Positions 1 to 6,073 of a stretch of DNA of 6,980 nt are shown piece by piece (the first letter of the stretch is position 1; each line of letters begins with the position of its first letter). A model generated the notes under the pieces. It saw only the letters and a program-made list of their open reading frames with translations, did not search any database and was not told the origin of the DNA. The position numbers and the translations under genes are program-made. This DNA comes from Desulfotignum sp. (GTDB lineage: Bacteria; Desulfobacterota; Desulfobacteria; Desulfobacterales; Desulfobacteraceae): positions 1 through 6,980 of the forward strand of contig JAABSS010000021.1 in assembly GCA_011390235.1 (NCBI GenBank). Reading direction: 5' to 3'.

Positions 1-867
1 GAGACCTTCAGTCATGAGGGAAAAACCGCCCCCGGATGTGGCGGTCAATGCCCGGACACCCGCATAAGAAGCGCCGATTATCATATTGACCGCACTGATC
101 TCGTCTTCTGCCTGCTCCACCAGCACGGGTAATTGATCCATGAATTCAGCCAGGTGTATCATGATGCCGGTTGCCGGTGACATGGGATAAAATGCGGCCA
201 GCCGGCAGTCCGCTGCCAGGGCACCGAACGCAAGTGCCTGGGATCCGGAAAGGAGCTTGCCTTTGGCCGAACCATCGGAAGGCCAGTCAAAGGCTTTGGC
301 GAAATCCGTATTTTTGACCGCATCAAATCCGCTGCGGCCGGCGGTAATATTATTTCTCAGTATTTTTTCTTTTTCTGCGAATGTGGTTTTCAGAATGTGT
401 TCAAATGCTGAAAAAGGAGCACCCAGAAGTGCCAGACACGCCCCCGCAGCCACGGTGTTGGTCATGATCTTTCCACCTGCATCTTTTGCCATTTGCGAAA
501 AAGTGATCGGCAATACATTTTTTTCACGGGTTTCCTCAGGCAGGTTTTCTTTGGAATCGTCTTTTTCAGCATCATTTTCAACATCCAATAAAACCAGTCC
601 GTTTTCAGCCATTTCTTTTTTATGAAGCGCACAGGTTTCAGCGTTCAGTGCGATTAACAAATCAATTTTGTGGTGAGGGGCCAAAACCGGCTGGTCACTG
701 ATACGGATCTGTAAAAAACTGTGTCCGCCCCGTATACGCGATTCAAAATCATTGATGGCCAGAAGATACAGACCGGCCTTGTGACAGACCCGGGCAATAA
801 TATCGCCCACGGTCTGTATTCCCTGACCGGCCTCCCCGCCGATAGTGACGGTAACATCGATACTCAT
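1..867 (-). CDS. 2-oxoacid:ferredoxin oxidoreductase alpha subunit with fused N-terminal gamma domain (KorA-like), 3' end outside window
   Basis: Enzymes of this family oxidatively decarboxylate a 2-oxoacid (2-oxoglutarate, pyruvate or a branched-chain oxoacid) with CoA to an acyl-CoA, reducing ferredoxin in the cytoplasm. The 289 visible codons are open to the window edge. Residues 1-190 are the POR gamma domain, with GGEAGQG at 10-16 and the SRIRGGHS motif at 43-50. From about residue 205 the alpha domain that helps bind thiamine diphosphate begins, with YPMSPATGIM at 227-236, a VEQAEDE stretch at 250-256 and TATSGGGFSLMTEG at 275-288. This gamma-then-alpha fusion is the usual layout of KorA-type alpha subunits, normally about 550-620 aa, so about half is missing. 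The beta subunit carrying TPP and an Fe-S cluster would be expected beyond the left edge. The ATG at 867 follows a GAGAGG ribosome binding site with 6-nt spacing. Substrate cannot be told from this part. It is probably cotranscribed with the upstream yhbO-like gene. Confidence 0.93.
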   Translation of the reverse strand, partial: MSIDVTVTIGGEAGQGIQTVGDIIARVCHKAGLYLLAINDFESRIRGGHSFLQIRISDQPVLAPHHKIDLLIALNAETCALHKKEMAENGLVLLDVENDAEKDDSKENLPEETREKNVLPITFSQMAKDAGGKIMTNTVAAGACLALLGAPFSAFEHILKTTFAEKEKILRNNITAGRSGFDAVKNTDFAKAFDWPSDGSAKGKLLSGSQALAFGALAADCRLAAFYPMSPATGIMIHLAEFMDQLPVLVEQAEDEISAVNMIIGASYAGVRALTATSGGGFSLMTEGL

Positions 868-938
868 AGGATGCCTCTCTTTTTATGGATGAAATCGGGT
901 GGTATGGGTTTCTGCCGCGATCATGGGACATTTTTTGT

Positions 939-1448
939 TCAGGCCAGTTTTTCCAGTGCCGCATGAATAAAGCCCGGCAGATCATTGGGATTTCTGCTGG
1001 TCACAAGATTGCCGTCTGTGACAACTGCCTCATCTACAAATGTTGCGCCCGCATTTTTAATGTCCTGAATAATGGAGGTAAAGCCGGTCAATGTCCTGCC
1101 CCGGATCACATCTGCGGAGATCAACAGCTGCGGGCCGTGGCAGATGGAAAAAACCGGTTTGTTTTTTTCCATAAAATCCCGGACAAACGCCACGGCACCC
1201 GGGTCAGCACGCAGCTTGTCCGGTGAATAACCGCCCGGGATGAGAAGCGCATCAAAATGATCTGCACCCGTCTGGTTTACGCTTTGGTCAATCAGTACCG
1301 GGGTTTGTTGTTTTTTGCCTTTTACCGTTTTTCCCTTTTCAAGGCCGACATGGATAATGTCATGCCCTTTTCCCCTGAACTCGCTGACAGGTTCGGTGTA
1401 TTCTGAATCTTCAAACCAATCATCGATAATAACAGCTATCTTGCTCAT
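939..1448 (-). CDS. yhbO: DJ-1/PfpI-family protein, YhbO-like (protein deglycase / stress protein)
   Basis: This 169-aa protein is a single-domain DJ-1/PfpI superfamily member, close to the usual 165-172 aa of E. coli YhbO and archaeal PfpI. The nucleophile elbow SICHGPQLLI at 101-110 gives catalytic Cys103 followed by His104. The conserved acidic residue is in WFEDSEY at 11-17 (Glu13), and the PGG turn is at 71-73. The VKGKK segment at 42-46, SADVIRGR at 111-118 and VTSRNPNDLP at 149-158 follow YhbO closely as I remember it. YhbO-type proteins have been described as deglycases that repair methylglyoxal/glyoxal adducts and as general stress proteins; older annotations call them PfpI proteases. 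The ATG at 1448 follows AAAGGA with 6-nt spacing. A Fur-like box and a promoter lie just upstream, suggesting iron or oxidative-stress control. The 71 nt to the oxidoreductase gene contain no obvious terminator. Confidence 0.95.
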   Translation of the reverse strand: MSKIAVIIDDWFEDSEYTEPVSEFRGKGHDIIHVGLEKGKTVKGKKQQTPVLIDQSVNQTGADHFDALLIPGGYSPDKLRADPGAVAFVRDFMEKNKPVFSICHGPQLLISADVIRGRTLTGFTSIIQDIKNAGATFVDEAVVTDGNLVTSRNPNDLPGFIHAALEKLA

Positions 1449-1462
1449 TTTTTGTCCTTTCC

Positions 1463-1478
1463 CGGCATTTTCATGCCG
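1463..1478 (-). promoter_or_regulatory. Leader hairpin with GAAA tetraloop upstream of yhbO
   Basis: On the minus strand the leader reads CGGCAT-GAAA-ATGCCG: a perfect 6-bp stem closed by a GNRA-type tetraloop. It ends two bases before the AAAGGA ribosome binding site (1455-1460) of the yhbO-like gene. It lacks a T-run, so it is not an intrinsic terminator. It could stabilise the 5' end of the transcript or position the ribosome. The structure is seen in the sequence; the role is inferred. Confidence 0.5.
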
Positions 1479-1479
1479 A

Positions 1480-1498
1480 CAATCTGATTATCATTGTA
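1480..1498 (-). promoter_or_regulatory. Candidate Fur-box-like operator
   Basis: Minus-strand sequence TACAATGATAATCAGATTG matches the classical 19-bp Fur consensus GATAATGATAATCATTATC at 13 positions, with an unbroken central run of 11 (AATGATAATCA). It starts directly after the predicted -10 element (1499-1504) and covers the expected transcription start, the right place for repression of yhbO and the following oxidoreductase genes. The match is visible; binding is inferred. The region is AT-rich, so a chance match is possible, and a related regulator such as PerR is an alternative. Confidence 0.45.
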
Positions 1499-1526
1499 AT
1501 TGTAAAAGAATGTTTTTTTTCGGCAA
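1499..1526 (-). promoter_or_regulatory. Candidate sigma70-type promoter for yhbO-kor
   Basis: Minus-strand -35 TTGCCG (1521-1526) and -10 TACAAT (1499-1504) are separated by 16 nt. A second TACAAT lies immediately downstream (1493-1498). The predicted start near 1492 would give a leader of about 44 nt that contains the hairpin at 1463-1478. Supported by motif match only. Confidence 0.4.
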
Positions 1527-1648
1527 TACAGGAAAGCTTGTATTTTTGCAGGACCGGGCCTGTAGATGGAAGCAAGCGGCACGATTTTTTAAAAAAAATA
1601 CAGGGCCGGCGGATCAAAAATACAGGATTCTCTCCATAGCGACTGTAT
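1525..1648. repeat. Cluster of AATACAG(G) half-sites in direct and inverted orientation
   Basis: AATACAGG occurs at 1525-1532, 1597-1604 and 1619-1626. The last two are part of an 11-bp direct repeat AAAAATACAGG (1594-1604 and 1616-1626), spaced exactly 22 bp. Inverted copies are TTGTATT (1538-1544), forming the imperfect 20-bp palindrome AATACAGGAAAGCTTGTATT (1525-1544), and CTGTAT (1643-1648). The cluster fills the non-coding DNA between the divergent yhbO and plus-strand genes. It could be a multi-site operator. No known regulator is assigned. Confidence 0.45.
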
Positions 1649-1659
1649 CCGAACCGGGA

Positions 1660-1688
1660 TATACAAGAAATATTGAAAGATCCATAAT
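1660..1688 (+). promoter_or_regulatory. Possible promoter for the plus-strand gene cluster
   Basis: TATACA (1660-1665, 4 of 6 to the -35 consensus) and CATAAT (1683-1688, 5 of 6 to the -10 consensus) are 17 nt apart. Transcription would start around 1695, giving a leader of about 38 nt before the ATG at 1733. Its -35 side lies just downstream of the last inverted CTGTAT half-site. Motif evidence only. Confidence 0.3.
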
Positions 1689-1732
1689 CAAATCATCGTC
1701 AAGACAGATTGACTAAAATCAAAGGGGATGTT

Positions 1733-1945
1733 ATGGAAAAAGAGCCTGTGAGTGGCAACGGCAGGGCCGGGGTGACAGATATGCAGAACATGTCGGCGGT
1801 GATTGGCAAGCAGTGCAGATATACCGACATCAGCATATTTCCGGAAGATGATGAACCGGAAAATGATGAAATGGCCAATGCACTCTGCCTGATGAACCTT
1901 ATGATCAACAAAAACCGTCTCCGAAAAGATGTGATTGATCCATGA
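1733..1945 (+). CDS. Small acidic hypothetical protein (70 aa)
   Basis: I do not recognise this protein. The ATG at 1733 has a good ribosome binding site (AAAGGGG at 1721-1727, 5-nt spacing), preferable to an in-frame TTG at 1709 that would precede that site. The product has a glycine-containing N-terminus, a strongly acidic centre (PEDDEPENDE at residues 37-46), a methionine/leucine-rich segment (MANALCLMNLMI at 47-58) and a basic end (NKNRLRK at 59-65). It has two separated cysteines (28 and 52), which do not form a CxxC motif. No signal peptide or membrane helix is evident. It is first in a plus-strand series with the ROK kinase and malQ, 66 nt ahead of the kinase start, and could be cotranscribed with them. 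It may be lineage-specific; that it is translated is inferred from the start signal and open frame. Confidence 0.6.
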   Translation: MEKEPVSGNGRAGVTDMQNMSAVIGKQCRYTDISIFPEDDEPENDEMANALCLMNLMINKNRLRKDVIDP

Positions 1946-2011
1946 ACATAAACATCCGCTTCAGCCCGACAGATGGGGTTTCAGCACAGACCCTTTGCAT
2001 CAGGAGGTGCA

Positions 2012-3187
2012 ATGCCCGATTTGCTGGGAATTGATCTCGGAGGCACAAAGCTTGATTTTCTGCTGGCGGCCGAAGACGGCACTTTCCGGTATGAAAAACG
2101 ATATAACAGCCCTTTCAAAAAAACCGGGAAAAAGATCGCCGGCGACAATGATGAAGTACTGCTGGATACCATTTTGACGGACATACACCAAAAAGAAAGG
2201 GTATCCGCCTATATTGCATCGTGTGAATCACAATTTTTAAAAGAAGCCCGCAAAAAAATCGGCAGGGTTGACATTGCGGCCAAAGGCGTCAGTCTTTGCG
2301 GAAAAACCTGGGTCCAGGAAGGCAGCATATTGATCACCGGCGGCAACACCCCCATGCGGTTTGCCGCCCGTCCGGGCAGGGCAAAGACTGGCATTGTGGT
2401 CATGAGCGCTGGTGCGGACAGCCCGGTTACAGCAGCCAACGACGGCACTGCAGCAGCCACGGCCCAGGGCATCTACTATTCGGTGACCCATGGCATTGCT
2501 CCTGAAGAAACCGCTTACTTTATCCTGGGAACCGGTTTTGGATGCGGCATCCCAGGCTGTGACATACCCGCAGAGATCGGCCATATCCCGGTTGGCTTTA
2601 TGCCCACAGCGCTGTGGCAGGCCTGCGGGTGTACCAGAGGGCACCCCACCGCTTGTGCGGAAAACTATGCATCAGGCAGGGGGATTTCCAATTGTGCGCG
2701 GATACTGCTGTCACTCAGGGGCAATCCGGTTCTCAAAAACATCTCATCGTGCTTAGACCGGCAGGGCAATTTTCCGGATCTGTCTGAACTGGTGGCAGAC
2801 TCCAAGCTCGGAAACCATTCCCGGCCAAATGCGAAAACCGTTATGGATTATGCAAAAAACAATGCAGACGGACTGGCTGTTTTTATAGCAGATCTTGCAG
2901 CAGAAGTGACCGCCTGTGCCGCCATTTCCATCGCCCAGTTATTTGGTCTGCAGCGCATCGGCATTGGAGAAAGTGTGGCCCGGCTCAATCCATGGCACGT
3001 GGACAATATTGCAAAAAAAGTGGCGGATCGCACCAGGGGCAGTAATATGCTGGTGCCGCCGTTACAGGTGGAGTTGACACCCATACAAAAGCCTGCCAAA
3101 TTTGGGGCACTGTCCCTGGTGGTACCTGAATCAAAACATGCCATATGGGCCCAAAAAATGGCTGGATCAGAAAAGGATTATCCATGA
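2012..3187 (+). CDS. ROK-family sugar kinase (probable glucokinase), long divergent form
   Basis: ROK kinases phosphorylate hexoses with ATP in the cytoplasm; beside malQ, glucose is the likely substrate. The start at 2012 is set by a perfect AGGAGG (2002-2007) 4 nt upstream; an in-frame ATG at 1973 lies before that site. The N-terminal phosphate loop is GIDLGGTK at 6-13. Substrate and catalytic residues are present: Asn143-Asp144 (AANDGTAAA), the GTGFGCG phosphate loop at 173-179, the ExGH motif E188-I-G-H191, and Glu217. The ROK zinc motif is altered: Cys205, Cys207 and Cys215 are present but with three extra residues between the second and third Cys compared with CxCGxxGCxE. At 391 aa the protein is 70-90 aa longer than typical ROK glucokinases; the extra length is in the 25-130 region and the 235-285 region. 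There is no N-terminal DNA-binding domain, so it is a kinase rather than a NagC/XylR-type repressor. Its stop overlaps the malQ start (ATGA), so translation is probably coupled. Confidence 0.88.
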   Translation: MPDLLGIDLGGTKLDFLLAAEDGTFRYEKRYNSPFKKTGKKIAGDNDEVLLDTILTDIHQKERVSAYIASCESQFLKEARKKIGRVDIAAKGVSLCGKTWVQEGSILITGGNTPMRFAARPGRAKTGIVVMSAGADSPVTAANDGTAAATAQGIYYSVTHGIAPEETAYFILGTGFGCGIPGCDIPAEIGHIPVGFMPTALWQACGCTRGHPTACAENYASGRGISNCARILLSLRGNPVLKNISSCLDRQGNFPDLSELVADSKLGNHSRPNAKTVMDYAKNNADGLAVFIADLAAEVTACAAISIAQLFGLQRIGIGESVARLNPWHVDNIAKKVADRTRGSNMLVPPLQVELTPIQKPAKFGALSLVVPESKHAIWAQKMAGSEKDYP

Positions 3188-4704
3188 CCATACGCGCAAA
3201 CGGCATCCTCATGCACATAACGAGTCTTCCCGGCAGATACGGGATCGGTGATCTGGGACCCGCAGCCTATGGGTTTGCCGATTTTTTATCTGCAACCGGC
3301 CAGCAGATATGGCAGGTGCTGCCCCTGAACCCTGTTGACCCCCAAAGCGGCTCACCCTACAGCAGCCCGTCAGCATTTGCAGGCAACCCGTTGCTGATAA
3401 GCCCGGATTTTCTGGTCCGGGCCGGTCTGCTGTCTGTGGATGAAACCCTGCCCCAACAGCCATTTTCCGATACCCGCGTTGACTATCCAGCAGTTGCGGA
3501 CCATAAGCACACCCTTTTCCAGCTGGCGTTTGACCGCATGGAACAAATGGGAAAAACACTTGCGGGCTTTGACCGGTTCTGCGCCAGGCAAACAGCCTGG
3601 CTGGAAGATTATGCAACCTATTTGGCAGTCAAAGAACATTTGAACCAGGCCGTCTGGCAGCAATGGCCCCACCCCTTACGGGACCGGCACCCGGATGCCC
3701 TGGCCGGGATACAGAACAGCCTGGCCAGACAGATCAAATTTCATAAATTTGTACAGTTTTTGTTTTTCCGTCAATGGCAGGCACTCAAAAAATACTGCAA
3801 TGCCCGCAATATCCGCCTGTACGGAGATCTTCCCATCTATATGCCAATGGACAGCGCAGATGTCTGGCGCTGCCCGCAGCAATACAAACTGGATGAAAAC
3901 AAATCACCGACAAAAGTGTCCGGGGTTCCGCCGGATTACTTCAGTGATACCGGCCAGCTCTGGGGCCACCCGGTGTACGACTGGCAATACCTGCAGGAAA
4001 ACGATTACACCTGGTGGCTCCAGCGGTTTGCCCGCAACTTTGAGATGTTTGACGTGGTGCGTATCGACCATTTCAGGGGGCTGGTGGCATACTGGGAAGT
4101 TGAAGCCTCGGCAAAGACCGCTGTTGACGGGAAATGGGTCCAGGTACCAGGCGATGATTTTTTCACCCGCTTAGCCATGCGGTTCGGCCGGTTACCGGTC
4201 ATCGCCGAAGACCTGGGCACGATCACACCGGATGTCCGTGAATGCATGCGCAGATTTCAGCTGCCCGGCATGCGGGTGCTGCAGTTCGCCTTTGGCGACG
4301 ATTTCCCTCACAGTTCCTTTTTGCCCCATCACCATATCCAGGACTGTATCGTTTACACCGGCACCCATGACAACAACACGATCTGCGGCTGGTTTGAACA
4401 GGAACTCACCGACCAGGCAAAGACCCGTTTGCAGCGCTACCTGGGCCGCCATATCTCCAGGGAAAACATCCACTGGCAAATGATACGTCTGGCCATGATG
4501 TCTGTGGCCGATACAGTGATCATCCCGCTCCAGGATATTCTGGGCTTAGGACCTGATGCCCGTCTGAACCAGCCGGCCGGTGCACAGGGCAACTGGCAGT
4601 GGCGGCTGCCGAAAGGCAGGTTGACAAAACAGCATGCCAAATGGCTTAAAACGGCCACGGCTACCTACGGCCGAAGCAGGTTGTCAACAATCAGACATCT
4701 TTGA
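3184..4704 (+). CDS. malQ: 4-alpha-glucanotransferase (amylomaltase), GH77
   Basis: MalQ moves alpha-1,4-glucan segments between maltodextrins and releases glucose, acting in the cytoplasm in maltodextrin and glycogen metabolism. The 506-aa product has the normal length of bacterial short-form GH77 enzymes and the full motif set: SPYSSPSAFAGNPLLISP at 57-74, YGDLPIYMPMDSADVW at 213-228, VPPDYFSDTGQLWGHPVYDW at 248-267, the nucleophile in VVRIDHFRG (Asp295), the acid/base in VIAEDLG (Glu342) and the third carboxylate in GTHDNNT (Asp396). The C-terminal PLQDILGLG (448-456) and NWQWRLP (470-476) are also typical. The ATG at 3184 overlaps the kinase stop by 4 nt and has AAAGGA 6 nt upstream, inside the kinase gene; an in-frame ATG at 3145 would only add unconserved residues. 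No promoter is visible between the two genes. Its 3' end overlaps the convergent BrkB gene by 14 nt. Confidence 0.97.
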   Translation: MTIRANGILMHITSLPGRYGIGDLGPAAYGFADFLSATGQQIWQVLPLNPVDPQSGSPYSSPSAFAGNPLLISPDFLVRAGLLSVDETLPQQPFSDTRVDYPAVADHKHTLFQLAFDRMEQMGKTLAGFDRFCARQTAWLEDYATYLAVKEHLNQAVWQQWPHPLRDRHPDALAGIQNSLARQIKFHKFVQFLFFRQWQALKKYCNARNIRLYGDLPIYMPMDSADVWRCPQQYKLDENKSPTKVSGVPPDYFSDTGQLWGHPVYDWQYLQENDYTWWLQRFARNFEMFDVVRIDHFRGLVAYWEVEASAKTAVDGKWVQVPGDDFFTRLAMRFGRLPVIAEDLGTITPDVRECMRRFQLPGMRVLQFAFGDDFPHSSFLPHHHIQDCIVYTGTHDNNTICGWFEQELTDQAKTRLQRYLGRHISRENIHWQMIRLAMMSVADTVIIPLQDILGLGPDARLNQPAGAQGNWQWRLPKGRLTKQHAKWLKTATATYGRSRLSTIRHL

Positions 4705-6034
4705 GGAACCGCTCCCCGGATGACTGCCTGGCAGCTGCTGCAAATGATTCCAGGCTCTGTTCCAGCGCTGTCAGCTCTAAAGTGTCGCCCAGATACAGAT
4801 CATCTTTTCCCATATTTTCAAAAGCGGTCACAACATCCATGACAGTCAGGCATTCTATGTCCCGGGCCGGGGCAAAGCCGGGTTCCGGGTCACTCACTTT
4901 GAAAAGAATGCGGCTGCGGACCAGTTTTTCCATGAAAACCGATGTAATGTTCACAGACAAATTAAGATGGTCGGCAACGGATAAGGATGTCACCGGTGCC
5001 CGGCCCTGGGCGAACCGCTTCACACAAAAGACCGCTATCTTGAGGATGATCAGTTTTCTCACCCGGATACTGATGTGCTCATATTCCGGGTCCTCAGTCT
5101 GAAGCAGATCAAAATTTTCCCAGACAAAGGAGATCTCGGCGCCGAACAGCACAATGGTCCAGGACGCCTTCAACCAAAATAAAAACAAGGGGATGGCAGC
5201 AAAACTCCCGTAAATGGCATTATAGGTGGAGACACCCACCTGGAATTGGACATAGGCTATCTGGGCCAGTTGAAAAATGGTGCCGGCAATGATTCCTCCG
5301 GCCAACGCAGCCCGGATATTCACATTTTTATTGGGAATAAACATATAAAAAAAGGTGAATACCATCCAGACCGTCACAAAGGGAAATATATTCAGGCCAA
5401 AAGAAATCAGACGGCCCAGACTGGCGGGAAGGTCCAGGATTGCCAGGAATTTTTCCAGATAACCGGTGATAAAAATGGTGGCACTGCCGGAAAAGATCAC
5501 CAGCAGCCCCGCAGCCAAGGCAATGGCGATATAATCGGTTATTTTGCGGACAATAAGGCGGTTCCCCCTGACCCGCCAGATCCTGTTGAAGGTATCTTCC
5601 ATGTGGCCCATCATCTTTATCAGCGCATACATCAAAAAGATGATGCCCAGCACCGCCATGAGCCCGCCTTTGGTTCTTTCCAGCAAATTGGAGGAAAAAG
5701 TCAGAACCGTCTGGATGACCTGTTCCTGGCCGGCAAACAAAGACAGTATCCGGGTTTCAAGATATTTCTGGAAACCGAATCCCTTGGCAATGCCGAATGC
5801 CATGGCCATGACCGGGACTATGGACAACAGGGTATACAGGGTCAGGGCCGATGCCTGCAGGCTGCACCGGTCCCGGACAAATTCCCTGCCCGAAATCCGG
5901 AAAATACCATATCCGAATTGCCAGTATCTGTTCAGGACACTTTTGATATGTGTTCTCCTTTGTGGCAAAAACCAAATGGCAGAAGCGCCGAAATCCTTGT
6001 CACCCCGGAATATGATCAGTGGTGGCAGGACCAT
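4691..6034 (-). CDS. YihY/BrkB-family inner-membrane protein with Rrf2-like winged-helix C-terminus
   Basis: This is a polytopic inner-membrane protein of the BrkB/YihY family, once misnamed ribonuclease BN; its transport role is not settled. Counting from the ATG at 6034 (447 aa), six hydrophobic segments lie near 64-84, 123-141, 166-190, 207-232, 242-262 and 277-305. Family motifs include ASALTLYTLLSIVP (61-74), PNKNVNIRAALAGGIIAG (234-251) and YGSFAAIPLFLFWLKASW (275-292). Residues 328-410 read like an Rrf2-type winged helix: a helix-turn-helix (SVADHLNLSVNITSVFMEKL, 352-371), a wing with PGFAPAR and a final VMDVVTAFENM helix. The start is uncertain. The ATG at 6034 has no ribosome binding site, whereas a strong AAAGGAG (5955-5961) sits 7 nt before an in-frame ATC at 5947 (codon 30). 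That shorter form, 418 residues, would begin a few residues before the conserved YWQFGYGI region. Confidence 0.92.
   Translation of the reverse strand: MVLPPLIIFRGDKDFGASAIWFLPQRRTHIKSVLNRYWQFGYGIFRISGREFVRDRCSLQASALTLYTLLSIVPVMAMAFGIAKGFGFQKYLETRILSLFAGQEQVIQTVLTFSSNLLERTKGGLMAVLGIIFLMYALIKMMGHMEDTFNRIWRVRGNRLIVRKITDYIAIALAAGLLVIFSGSATIFITGYLEKFLAILDLPASLGRLISFGLNIFPFVTVWMVFTFFYMFIPNKNVNIRAALAGGIIAGTIFQLAQIAYVQFQVGVSTYNAIYGSFAAIPLFLFWLKASWTIVLFGAEISFVWENFDLLQTEDPEYEHISIRVRKLIILKIAVFCVKRFAQGRAPVTSLSVADHLNLSVNITSVFMEKLVRSRILFKVSDPEPGFAPARDIECLTVMDVVTAFENMGKDDLYLGDTLELTALEQSLESFAAAARQSSGERFLKDV
5955..5961 (-). promoter_or_regulatory. Strong ribosome binding site preceding an ATC codon in the BrkB gene
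   Basis: AAAGGAG on the minus strand is 7 nt upstream of in-frame ATC at 5947-5945. No ATG, GTG or TTG in the correct frame lies in its normal window; the only nearby GTG (in AAAAGTGTCC) is out of frame. It suggests either a non-canonical ATC start, a mutated or mis-sequenced ATG, or a coincidental purine run inside the coding region. Confidence 0.4.
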
Positions 6035-6045
6035 CTGGATGGGCT

Positions 6046-6073
6046 TTTATCCGACATGCCCCATACGATTCAA
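6046..6073 (-). promoter_or_regulatory. Possible promoter for the BrkB-family gene
   Basis: Minus-strand TTGAAT (6068-6073) and GATAAA (6046-6051) are each 4 of 6 to sigma70 consensus with 16-nt spacing. Initiation near 6039 would leave only about 5 nt before the ATG at 6034, but a normal leader of about 90 nt before the ribosome binding site and ATC at 5947. It lies in the short gap after the antiporter gene, so BrkB may be transcribed separately. Motif evidence only. Confidence 0.3.

Noticed and set aside
257..625. A 122-codon plus-strand frame opposite the oxidoreductase gene
   Set aside because: It is antisense to a well-conserved gamma domain and has Ser/Phe-rich composition typical of a reverse shadow.
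868..938. Possible terminator between yhbO and the oxidoreductase gene
   Set aside because: No stable stem followed by a T-run is visible on the minus strand, which fits cotranscription.
1315..1716. A 133-codon plus-strand frame from inside yhbO through the intergenic region
   Set aside because: It is antisense to yhbO, runs through the promoter and repeat region, and has no ribosome binding site or recognisable domain.
1942..2034. A 30-codon frame starting in ATGA at the small gene's stop and ending inside the ROK gene
   Set aside because: The overlap could couple translation, but there is no independent evidence that the peptide is made; the ROK gene has its own strong ribosome binding site.
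3695..4174. A 159-codon plus-strand frame inside malQ
   Set aside because: It is the +1-shifted shadow of the conserved malQ catalytic region and has no start signal or domain.
4652..4673. CGGCC/GGCCG inverted repeat near the end of malQ as a terminator
   Set aside because: The stem is only 5 bp with a 12-nt loop, there is no following T-run, and it lies within conserved coding sequence.
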